This document shows positions 14,926 to 21,304 of a stretch of DNA of 21,304 nt, one piece after another. The DNA is taken from NCBI GenBank assembly GCA_018056045.1, contig JAGPGI010000001.1, positions 1 to 21,304 of the forward strand. Reading direction: 5' to 3'. The notes below the pieces were generated by a model. It searched no databases, was not told the origin of the DNA, and saw only the letters and a list, made by a program, of their open reading frames with translations. The position numbers and the translations under genes were made by a program. The stretch comes from Paracoccus sp. (in: a-proteobacteria). GTDB lineage: Bacteria; Pseudomonadota; Alphaproteobacteria; Rhodobacterales; Rhodobacteraceae. Within the stretch, counting starts at the first letter, position 1, and the number at the start of each line of letters is the position of its first letter.

Positions 14926-16416
14926 TTACTTGCCCTTGGGCAGCTTGGATACGAGCGACATGCCAACATCCATGCCCTCGAGTTGGAAGTGAGGTTTCAG
15001 ATAGAATTTCCCCATGTAGTAACCGGGGTTTTCCTCATCCTCCACCACTTCAACCTTGGCGCCGGCCAAGGGTTTCTTTGCCTTTTCGCGCTCGCTGGCG
15101 CTTTCAGGATTCCCGGATACATATTTGTTGATCCAGGTTTGCAACTGGGTCTGCAACTGCAGGCGATCAGGGCTTTGCCCGATTTTGTCGCGCACCATGC
15201 ACTTGAGATAATGACTGAAACGCGACACCGCGAAAATATATGGCAGACGCGACGACATGTTGTCCGAAGCGGTTGCCTGCTCATCAACGTATTTCTTGGG
15301 TCGATACAAAGTCTGGGCGCCGATAAAGGCGGCCTTGTCGGTATGTTTGCGATGGATCAGGCCGATCAGCCCGGCCTTCGACAGTTCCGCCTCGCGGCGG
15401 TCGGTGATTGATACCTCCGTCGGACATTTCAGGTCCTTGGAGCCATCGCCGGTATCAAAGTTATGCGTCGGCAGGTTCAGCACCTCGCCGCCCGACTGCA
15501 CGCCACGGATCTGCACCGTCCAGCCATGGTCCTTGTGCGCGCGGTTGATGTTCACCGCCATCGCATGGGCCGCGTTCATCCAGGCATATTTCTTGCCCTC
15601 GTGACCGTCGGTCTGCTCTTCGAAGTTGAACTCCTCGACCACCGAACTCGAGCCCTGGCCGTAGGGTTCGCGCGACAGGACGCGCGGCGCGACCAGCGCC
15701 ACATAGCGCGAATTCTCGGAATCGCGCAGGCCGTTCCAGGCGGCGTAATCCGGGGTCTCGAAGATCTCGGACAGGTCCGGAGGCGTGGAGAGTTCGGTCC
15801 AGCTGTCCATGCCCAGAAGCTCGGGCGCCGCTGCCGAGAGAAAAGGCGCATGCGCCGCCGCCGCCACCTTTGAGATGTCGCGCAAAAGCGCCACATCGGC
15901 GGTGCCGTGGTCGAAGTAATAGTCGCCGATCAGCGCGCCAAAGGGCTTGCCGCCCAGCGTGCCGAACTCGGCCTCGTAAACGCGCATGTTCAGGGGCGAC
16001 TTGTCCCATTTCGCGCCCGGATAGCGCCGCATCGACTGCTGCAGCTCTTTCTTCGAGACGTTCATCACCTTGACGCGCAGCGAGGCGTCGGTCTCGGAGT
16101 TGTTGACCGTGTAGGCCAGCCCGCGCCACGAGGATTCCAGCTTCTGGAACTCCTCGTCGTGGATGACCTCGTTGAGCTGTTCGGTCAGCTTCTGATCCAG
16201 CTTCGACAGCATCGCGTCGATGGTGTCGATCACGTCATCGGCGATCAGGGTCTCATCGTCCAGCGCCTCGCGCACCAGGGCGATAACGGCGTTATCGACC
16301 TCCTTGGCGGCGACGTCGGTGCGCGGCTTGATGGTCTGTTTCAGAATGTCCGAAAATTCGTCCAGGCCGGTAAGGGCACCGGCCTCGGCGGCCCGGGCCT
16401 GCGTTTCCTTCGCCAT
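14926..16416 (-). CDS. tssC: T6SS large sheath protein TssC (VipB)
   Basis: The 496-residue protein has the conserved TssC features: EEFQKLESSWRGLAYTVNNSET, LIGDYYFDHG, a central APFLSAAAPELLG, the SRYVALVAPRVLSREPYG block, and the C-terminal YYMGKFYLKPHFQLEGMDV. The length is typical. TssC with TssB forms the contractile sheath around the Hcp tube in the cytoplasm. The N-terminal helix around LDEFSDILKQTIK (about 19-31) is where ClpV is known to bind VipB in other systems. The ATG overlaps the tssB TGA by one base (TGATG), so the two sheath proteins are translationally coupled. Confidence 0.97.
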   Translation of the reverse strand: MAKETQARAAEAGALTGLDEFSDILKQTIKPRTDVAAKEVDNAVIALVREALDDETLIADDVIDTIDAMLSKLDQKLTEQLNEVIHDEEFQKLESSWRGLAYTVNNSETDASLRVKVMNVSKKELQQSMRRYPGAKWDKSPLNMRVYEAEFGTLGGKPFGALIGDYYFDHGTADVALLRDISKVAAAAHAPFLSAAAPELLGMDSWTELSTPPDLSEIFETPDYAAWNGLRDSENSRYVALVAPRVLSREPYGQGSSSVVEEFNFEEQTDGHEGKKYAWMNAAHAMAVNINRAHKDHGWTVQIRGVQSGGEVLNLPTHNFDTGDGSKDLKCPTEVSITDRREAELSKAGLIGLIHRKHTDKAAFIGAQTLYRPKKYVDEQATASDNMSSRLPYIFAVSRFSHYLKCMVRDKIGQSPDRLQLQTQLQTWINKYVSGNPESASEREKAKKPLAGAKVEVVEDEENPGYYMGKFYLKPHFQLEGMDVGMSLVSKLPKGK

Positions 16417-16937
16417 CAGCTATCCTCTCCGTCAGCCGATTTCTTCTGTTCCCGCTCGGCCAGCGCCGCCATCAGCTCGGGGTCGTTCAGCAGCTTGCGG
16501 ATCTGGTCCTGAGCCTTGGGCTTGGAATTCATGTAGCGCTGCAGGTTGGCCAGATGCTGGCGCGCCTCAAGCAGCTTTTTCAACGCCGGGATCTGGCTGG
16601 CGACAGCGGCCGGGTTGAAATCGTCCATGTTCTCGAATTTCAGCGAGACGCCCATGCGGCCCTCGCCCTCGCCCAGCTTGTTCTCGACGTTGAAGGACAG
16701 GCCGGGGGCGATGCTTTTCATGTAGTCGTCAAGCGTCGCGGCAGTCACATCGACAAAGTCGCGCTCTTCCATGTCGGGCTTTTCGACTTCCGAGGCATTG
16801 CCGGAAAGATCGGACATCACGCCCAGAACAAAGGGCAGCTCCACCATCTTTTCCGAATCGTAGGGATCCTCATACGAGATATTCACCCGCGGCGGGCGGT
16901 TACGCTTGAGAAAGTCGGTCGATTTGTCCGATGCCAT
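16416..16937 (-). CDS. tssB: T6SS small sheath protein TssB (VipA)
   Basis: The 173-residue protein has the family start: RNRPPRVNISYEDPYDS, VELPFVLGVMSDLSG, then RDFVDVTAATLDDYMKSIAP, followed by FENMDDFNPAAVASQIPALK and the late KLLEARQHLANLQRYM helix. Length and order match VipA. TssB pairs with TssC to build the sheath. The ATG has a strong TGGAGGA eight bases upstream (16946-16952), and a 68-base gap separates it from tssA, the widest gap inside the T6SS operon except the one holding the terminator. A separate promoter for tssB-tssC-hcp is therefore possible. Confidence 0.97.
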   Translation of the reverse strand: MASDKSTDFLKRNRPPRVNISYEDPYDSEKMVELPFVLGVMSDLSGNASEVEKPDMEERDFVDVTAATLDDYMKSIAPGLSFNVENKLGEGEGRMGVSLKFENMDDFNPAAVASQIPALKKLLEARQHLANLQRYMNSKPKAQDQIRKLLNDPELMAALAEREQKKSADGEDS

Positions 16938-17005
16938 CAGATCAATCCTCCACTGCGCAAGGCAAACTTTAAAACTTCCACCGAGTCAATTCCCCAAAAC
17001 ACAGA
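16938..17005 (-). promoter_or_regulatory. AT-rich gap before tssB, possible internal promoter
   Basis: On the minus strand the 68-base gap has TTGACT (16984-16989), close to a -35 consensus, then an AT-rich AAGTTTTAAAGTTT block (16964-16977) in otherwise GC-rich DNA, then the TGGAGGA ribosome site. The hexamer at the correct -10 spacing (TTTGCC) is poor, so this is only a candidate. It would allow separate high expression of the sheath and tube genes. Confidence 0.35.
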
Positions 17006-18343
17006 TCAGGCCTGACCGGATTGCGCCGGGGAAGCCAGTAATTCGGCTATGATAGCGTCGAATGACTTGTCGAGCATTTCGCGTGCCTTGGCAAGCAGCA
17101 AAGGCACCGGGCTGGCCGGCTCGCAGGTTGCGAAATAGCGTTCAACCTCAAGTAATTTACCGACAAGTTCGCCGCGCTGGGTAATGGGTGGCAACTGCAC
17201 GGCCATGGCCGGGTTGTCGGCCTGTCCCTCCAGCCCGCTCTGGGTCAGCGCCTTGAGCCGGTCCATCGGCAGCAGGAACGGGCTGCCCTGCCCGACCCGC
17301 AGCGTCGCGCCGCTGGCCTCGCGCGGCATCAGGACCTCGATGGCCTCGACCAGCGGCTTGCCGATCAGGGCGCGCGCCTGCGTCACCAGCATCAGCGCCG
17401 GGGATGAGGGCTCCTGCGTCGCAAGCCAGCCGCGCGCCGCGTCCAGCGCCGCCGAGGCCGTGGCTCGATTGGCGATTTTCAGCGTCACGACCGGCGCCGT
17501 CGCCGCCGTCGGGGGCGACTGGATGGCGCCGGGGGCGCCGCTATCAGGGGCGGCATCCGGGGTTGCGGGGATCTCGGGCGCGGTGCTCGCCGACCACGGC
17601 CGCAGTTCGGGCCGGGCGGTGGCGATCATCCCCTGCGTGTCGGCGATGGCGGTTCGCAGCGCGGCCAGATCCAGATGCAGCGGCGTGTCGGGATGGCCGG
17701 CCGCCAGCTTCTGGATGCGGTGCAGCGCATCAGCGGCGCGGTTCAGGCGGTCATGGGCCGCCACAACCGCGCGTTGATTGGCTTCAAGACGCAGCGGCCC
17801 CAGAAAATCCGTGCCCTCGAGATCGCCTTCCGAGGCGCGCGCCGGCACCTTGCCGGAAACCACCATAAAACGACGTAGCGTCACTTCGGAGTTGGGCAAA
17901 ATCGACAAATGCAGCAGCGGCATCACCGAGCTGGGCTGGCTGTTGAGCGAATCGATGGCGGCGCGGCGGTCGGCTCCGACCGGATGCAGCGCCTCGGGCC
18001 ATTGTGCCATGACTGCCGCGATATCCTCGAGCGTGGCCGAGAATTCCTCGAGCCGGCCGGCCAGAATCTGAAAGCGCGCCAGCAGGCTCAGCAGCCGCAG
18101 ATCGCGGGAACGTTTCAGCAAGCCATTGATGGCCCTGGTTTCTGCCGGCAGATCGACCGAGCGCGGATCAAACAGGCGATCATCGCGCCCGTCCGGGTTC
18201 AGGCCGGGGGTGAAATAGCGCTCGGGCAGCCGCGATTCCGCCTCGAAGTAATAGTCCAGAAAGTCCGGGTCGTCCTGCCGCTCCAGATCCGGGCCGCAGG
18301 GGCTTTCGGGCGAAACGGGATCCAGAAGGTTGAAATCAGACAA
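17006..18343 (-). CDS. tssA: T6SS cap protein TssA
   Basis: The 445-residue protein starts with the ImpA N-domain pattern: LLDPVSPESPCGPDLERQDDPDFLDY near residue 6, DLRLLSLLARFQILAGRLEEFSATL near 81, and WPEALHPVG at about 115-123. A Pro/Ala-rich linker covers about 250-285. The C-terminal part has two similar segments, about 299-340 (LATQEPSSPALMLVTQARAL) and about 396-437 (FATCEPASPVPLLLAKAREM), which looks like an internal duplication of the C-terminal EPSSPVP-type helix pair. TssA proteins prime or cap sheath and tube assembly and stay at the far end of the growing tail. It lies 30 bases after the fha gene and 68 bases before tssB. Confidence 0.9.
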   Translation of the reverse strand: MSDFNLLDPVSPESPCGPDLERQDDPDFLDYYFEAESRLPERYFTPGLNPDGRDDRLFDPRSVDLPAETRAINGLLKRSRDLRLLSLLARFQILAGRLEEFSATLEDIAAVMAQWPEALHPVGADRRAAIDSLNSQPSSVMPLLHLSILPNSEVTLRRFMVVSGKVPARASEGDLEGTDFLGPLRLEANQRAVVAAHDRLNRAADALHRIQKLAAGHPDTPLHLDLAALRTAIADTQGMIATARPELRPWSASTAPEIPATPDAAPDSGAPGAIQSPPTAATAPVVTLKIANRATASAALDAARGWLATQEPSSPALMLVTQARALIGKPLVEAIEVLMPREASGATLRVGQGSPFLLPMDRLKALTQSGLEGQADNPAMAVQLPPITQRGELVGKLLEVERYFATCEPASPVPLLLAKAREMLDKSFDAIIAELLASPAQSGQA

Positions 18344-18373
18344 ATCGTGGCCTCATTTGCGCCGGTTTGGGAC

Positions 18374-19549
18374 TTAGTCGGGAAGACCTTCGCGATCATG
18401 CGCCTTGCGGTAGGCCTGCGCGAACAGGCGGATGAATTCGTCGAGCAAGCCGTTCTCGCTGGCGGTCTTGGCGTCCCAGCGCGTCACGAACTCGTCCCAG
18501 GCGCGGGACTTGCGGTTGCCGATCAGGGCGCCGCCCTTGACATCGACGTCGATCCTGCCGGGGTCCAGATCCTCGACCAGCCCCAGCAGGGCGGGCTGCA
18601 GGGCGGCAAACAGCGCGCTTTGATGGCGGCGCAGATCCCAGAGCGCGGCGTCAAAGCCGTCGGCCCCGGTCAGGAAGCCGGCGCGCGGACGCAGGAACAG
18701 CGCATCCATCGCCTGTTCGGCATCGGGCAGGAATTTCAGCGGATTGTTGTCGGTGGCGCCGCGCATCGTGCGCTCGCCGGCGCGGGTAAAGTGGCGGGCG
18801 GCGGCGCGGTCCTGCAGGGCGGCCATGATATGGGTGGTCGCAGCGCGCAGCGCCTGCCCCAGATTGCGCGCCAGATCCTCGGGGGCGACGTTCTGGGAAT
18901 ATTCGATCGACAGCCCTGCCCCCTCGCAAAAGGCGCGCAGCACCGCCGAAGGGTCGGCGGCGGCGGGCGCCTGCGGCGCGGGCGCAGGTTTGGGACCGGG
19001 TGCCGGGCCGGGTGCTGCCGGCGCCGCCGCTGCGGGCGCGCTGGGGGGCACGGTCGGGAAGGGCACGAAGTCGCGGGCGAAATCGGGGCCGCGGCGGACG
19101 ATCTCGGCCGGATAGACCTCGATCGGGTCATGGACCGAACCCATCGCCCAGGGATCATCGGTCACCGGCTCGTCGACGGGGCTGTCCATGCGGTGCTCGG
19201 GCAGCGAGCCCGGCGTCATCGCCTGTGCCTGCGGCAGGTCGAACATCGCCACGATGACATATTGGCCGACCTGAAAGCGGTCGCCGTGGTTCAGCGCATG
19301 CGGGCCGTCCAGCCGGTGCCGGTGCCCCTGCAGAAAGGTGCCGTTGGTCGAGCGGTCATGCAGCCACCATCTGGTGCCGTCATGGCTGACATCGAAATGA
19401 TGGCCCGAGATATAGCGGCTGGCATCGGGCAGCACCCAGTTCATGCCCGAGCGGCGGCCGACCTGAATGCCGCTTTCCGGCACCAGGATGCTGACCGGGC
19501 CGCCATCGTCCAGCACATGAAAGTTTTCGATCTGAAGGGTCAGGGTCAT
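18374..19549 (-). CDS. tagH: T6SS FHA-domain regulator TagH/Fha
   Basis: The 391-residue protein has an FHA domain at about 25-105 with the phosphothreonine-binding residues in place: GRR at 31-33, S48 in ISGHH, and STNGTF at 67-72. A Pro/Ala-rich linker covers about 165-200. The C-terminal part (about 200-385) matches the type VI FHA domain, with LRAFCEGAGLSIE, NPLKFLPDAEQAMDALF and the late DEFIRLFAQAYRKAHD. In other T6SS the FHA protein senses threonine phosphorylation by PpkA and promotes assembly, but no PpkA or PppA gene is in the window. It starts six bases after the stop of the DUF6931-type gene. The domain call is firm; phospho-control is inference. Confidence 0.93.
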   Translation of the reverse strand: MTLTLQIENFHVLDDGGPVSILVPESGIQVGRRSGMNWVLPDASRYISGHHFDVSHDGTRWWLHDRSTNGTFLQGHRHRLDGPHALNHGDRFQVGQYVIVAMFDLPQAQAMTPGSLPEHRMDSPVDEPVTDDPWAMGSVHDPIEVYPAEIVRRGPDFARDFVPFPTVPPSAPAAAAPAAPGPAPGPKPAPAPQAPAAADPSAVLRAFCEGAGLSIEYSQNVAPEDLARNLGQALRAATTHIMAALQDRAAARHFTRAGERTMRGATDNNPLKFLPDAEQAMDALFLRPRAGFLTGADGFDAALWDLRRHQSALFAALQPALLGLVEDLDPGRIDVDVKGGALIGNRKSRAWDEFVTRWDAKTASENGLLDEFIRLFAQAYRKAHDREGLPD

Positions 19550-19555
19550 GTCACA

Positions 19556-20140
19556 TCAATAGGCGCGGAACAGCGCCTCGGCCATATCGAGGAATCGGGC
19601 AAGATAATACGAGCGCCGCGACAGTTGCGCCCGCGACAGACAGGACAGGACCGCGCTGTTCAGCGCCACCGGGGTCTTGTGGATCGGCGCGCGCTCGGGG
19701 TCGTTCGGGGCCGGGCTGCCCGTGGACCAGCCCACCGCCAGCGCCAGCAGCACCGAGGGGCTGCGGGTCGGCGCCCAAAGCGCCTCGCGCATGATCTCGT
19801 GGCGTTGCCGGGTCGAGGGTTCGGCCAGCCAGGTCGCGATACGCTGCATCATCTGGCGTTCCTGCGGCTGCAGATGATCGGCCATCAGGCGCAGGCATTC
19901 ATAGCCCCAGCCCGCCGCCGCGCCGGGCAGGGCGGCAAAGGCGGTATAGGTCACCGCCTCTTCGGGCGTGGTCGAGGCGCGCAGCCGGGCCAGAAAGCTC
20001 AGCCCGTCATCTTCGGGACGCGGCCGCAGCTTGACCAGCTCCGACAATTGCGGAATCGCGCCGAACAACTCGGCTGGCGTCGCGTCGCGCAGCATACGCC
20101 GGGGAGGTCTGGTCGTGTCGTCGGCCAACTTCGAAATCAT
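19556..20140 (-). CDS. DUF6931-type protein, first gene of the T6SS operon
   Basis: With the ATG at 20140 the protein has 194 residues, with no signal peptide and no membrane segment. It has a DATPAELFGAIPQLSEL start region and a mostly helical body (AVTYTAFAALPGAAAGWGYECL, then ALWAPTRSPSVLLALAVGWSTGSPAP), ending RRSYYLARFLDMAEALFRAY. I recall this as the DUF6931 pattern, from memory and not checked. A longer frame opens at 20269, but its sequence upstream of 20140 looks like an AT-rich leader rather than coding; the GAAGGG beside ATG 20140 is too close to be a good ribosome site, so the start is uncertain. It lies six bases before tagH and is likely a cytoplasmic T6SS accessory protein; its function is unknown. 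Confidence 0.72.
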   Translation of the reverse strand: MISKLADDTTRPPRRMLRDATPAELFGAIPQLSELVKLRPRPEDDGLSFLARLRASTTPEEAVTYTAFAALPGAAAGWGYECLRLMADHLQPQERQMMQRIATWLAEPSTRQRHEIMREALWAPTRSPSVLLALAVGWSTGSPAPNDPERAPIHKTPVALNSAVLSCLSRAQLSRRSYYLARFLDMAEALFRAY

Positions 20141-20282
20141 CCCTTCGCCACAAAGGTCAACTTGTAAAAATGCAATGAGCGTCTTTATGCATGTCGCGAA
20201 GGAAATTGAAATCCCCCGCCGAAGGACTGCGATCGCCGCCATTTGCGCCGGCAGGGATGCGGCAGGCATCGGCGCCGGGGTT
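20141..20282 (-). promoter_or_regulatory. Leader region before the T6SS operon
   Basis: These 142 bases separate the reductase gene from the T6SS operon. The part nearest the operon is clearly AT-richer (GATTTCAATTTCC, CATGCATAAAGACG, TTGCATTTTTACAAGTTGACC on the minus strand), as expected of a promoter region. One weak pair is TTTCAA with CATAAA at a 16-base spacing. I checked for a sigma-54 box: a TTGCA is present but the GG half is missing. Confidence 0.4.
20245..20275 (-). terminator. Hairpin after the reductase gene, weak terminator candidate
   Basis: On the minus strand GCGCC-GATGC pairs with GCATC and, after a six-base bulge, GGCGC. It begins 7 bases after the reductase stop codon. 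There is no T-run after it, so termination would be imperfect or Rho-assisted. Confidence 0.3.
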
Positions 20283-21275
20283 TCATCCCGCGTCCAGCCG
20301 CACGACGGTCCGCCCGGTCAGCTTGCCCTGCAGGATGTCGTCGCCCAGATCGACCACCTCCTCCAGCGTGACCTCGCGCGTGGCAAGGTCCAGAAGCGGG
20401 GGCGGCAGCGTCCGGGCCAGCCGCTCCCATGCCGCGAGGCGCCGGGGCAAGGGCTGATAGACCGAGTCGATGCCCAGCAGGTTCACCCCGCGCAGCAGAA
20501 AGGGCAGCACCGTCGTCGACAGTTCGGCCCCGCCCGCCAACCCCACGGACGCGACCGAGGCGCCATAGCGCAACTGCCCCAGCACCCGCGCCAGCATCGC
20601 GCCTCCGACCGAGTCGATGCAGGCCGCCCAACGCGCGCCCTCCAGCGGCTGGTCGGTGGGCATGGCCAGTTCGGTGCGCGCAATGATCGTCCGGGCGCCC
20701 AGACGACGCAGGTAGCCGTCATTCTCGGGGCGGCCGGTCACGGCGGCGACCTCATGCCCCAACGCGTCCAGAAGCGCGATCGCGACCGAGCCGACCCCGC
20801 CCGAAGCGCCGGTCACCAGAACCTCGCCCGCGGCGGGCGTCAGCCCATGTTCCTCCAGCGCCATGATCGAGAGCATCGCGGTCAGGCCGGCGGTACCGAC
20901 GGCCATCGCCTGCCGCGTGCTCAGCCCCTCGGGCAAGGGCACCAGCCAGCCAGCCTTGACGCGAGCGCGGCTGGCATAGCCGCCCCAGCGGGTTTCGCCG
21001 ACGCCCCAGCCGGTCAGGATCACCTTGTCGCCGGGCTTGAAGCGGTCCTCGGACGAGGCGCGCACGGTGCCGGCAAAGTCGATGCCCGGCACATGGGGAT
21101 AATCGCGCACCAGTCCGCGCTGCCCGGTCAGGCACAGGCCATCCTTGTAATTGATGGTCGAATATTCGACATCGACGGTCACCTCGCCCTCGGGCAGGGT
21201 GTCGTCGTCAAGTTCCTCGACGGCGCGGCGGATACTGTCGCCGTCCCGGCGAACGACAAGGGCTTTCAGGCTCAT
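20283..21275 (-). CDS. acuI: AcuI-type NADPH-dependent acryloyl-CoA reductase (MDR family)
   Basis: The 330-residue protein belongs to the medium-chain dehydrogenase/reductase YhdH/AcuI group. It has STINYKDGLCLTG at about 39-51, VPGIDFAGTV at about 62-71, GDKVILTGWGVGETRWGGYA at about 82-101, and the nucleotide-binding GASGGVGSVAIALL at about 156-169. There are no zinc-ligand Cys residues in the catalytic part, as in the quinone oxidoreductase side of the family. AcuI reduces acryloyl-CoA to propionyl-CoA in 3-hydroxypropionate and DMSP metabolism; closely related members act on other enones, so the substrate is inferred. AGAAGGA eight bases before the ATG supports the start. It points the same way as the T6SS operon but has no functional link to it that I can see. 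Confidence 0.8.
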   Translation of the reverse strand: MSLKALVVRRDGDSIRRAVEELDDDTLPEGEVTVDVEYSTINYKDGLCLTGQRGLVRDYPHVPGIDFAGTVRASSEDRFKPGDKVILTGWGVGETRWGGYASRARVKAGWLVPLPEGLSTRQAMAVGTAGLTAMLSIMALEEHGLTPAAGEVLVTGASGGVGSVAIALLDALGHEVAAVTGRPENDGYLRRLGARTIIARTELAMPTDQPLEGARWAACIDSVGGAMLARVLGQLRYGASVASVGLAGGAELSTTVLPFLLRGVNLLGIDSVYQPLPRRLAAWERLARTLPPPLLDLATREVTLEEVVDLGDDILQGKLTGRTVVRLDAG

Positions 21276-21304
21276 CCGGGGGTTCCTTCTGCAGCGTGGA
21301 TCGA

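Noticed and set aside
17909..20167. Plus-strand open frame of 752 codons opposite tssA, tagH and the DUF6931-type gene
   Set aside because: It crosses three well-supported minus-strand genes and their gaps and shows only antisense-type composition.
20141..20180. Sigma-54 promoter before the T6SS operon
   Set aside because: TTGCA is present but the required upstream GG at -24 is missing.
1..21304. tRNA, rRNA, CRISPR arrays, insertion sequences, integrase or attachment sites
   Set aside because: I looked for these and saw no convincing example on either strand; the window appears to be a stable chromosomal or plasmid locus without mobile-element scars.

Overview
The window is very GC-rich. 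Its genes are densely packed, often joined by 4-base ATGA overlaps, and several protein families (AcuI-type reductase, DUF1036, DUF6931-type) are common in Alphaproteobacteria. I infer a Rhodobacteraceae-type bacterium, possibly Paracoccus-like; the genus is a guess from style and gene content, not a measured result.

Layout, right to left on the minus strand. An acuI-like reductase gene (20283-21275) ends just before a long type VI secretion (T6SS) operon: a DUF6931-type gene, tagH/fha (FHA protein), tssA, tssB, tssC, hcp, tssE, tssF, tssG and tssH/clpV (20140 down to 8160). The sheath, tube, part of the baseplate, the sheath-recycling ATPase and a regulator are present. TssK, TssJ, TssL, TssM, VgrG, PAAR, PpkA and PppA are not in the window. 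A strong intrinsic terminator directly follows hcp and probably gives hcp far more transcript than the baseplate genes behind it.

Facing the T6SS operon is a plus-strand operon (5194-8163): a secreted four-cysteine protein, a TolQ/ExbB-type channel protein, two ExbD/TolR-type proteins and a TonB-like transducer. Its last stop codon and the stop codon of clpV share one CTAG. Divergent from it is a minus-strand operon (5001-1390): a DUF1036 secreted protein, a membrane protein with an unusual pentad-repeat cytoplasmic tail and a peptidoglycan-binding-like domain, and a membrane protein that joins a dead M23 peptidase domain to an intact-looking lytic transglycosylase domain. Last comes the 5' part of an autotransporter-like surface protein (1241 to beyond base 1).

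How it may work together (inference): the eight genes between clpV and the autotransporter look like one proton-motive-force-driven, cell-wall-remodelling envelope module placed beside a T6SS that lacks its own membrane-complex genes locally. The most notable molecular details are the ExbD pair, in which one member has the conserved membrane Asp and the other has Asn at the same place, and the pseudo-M23/transglycosylase fusion.
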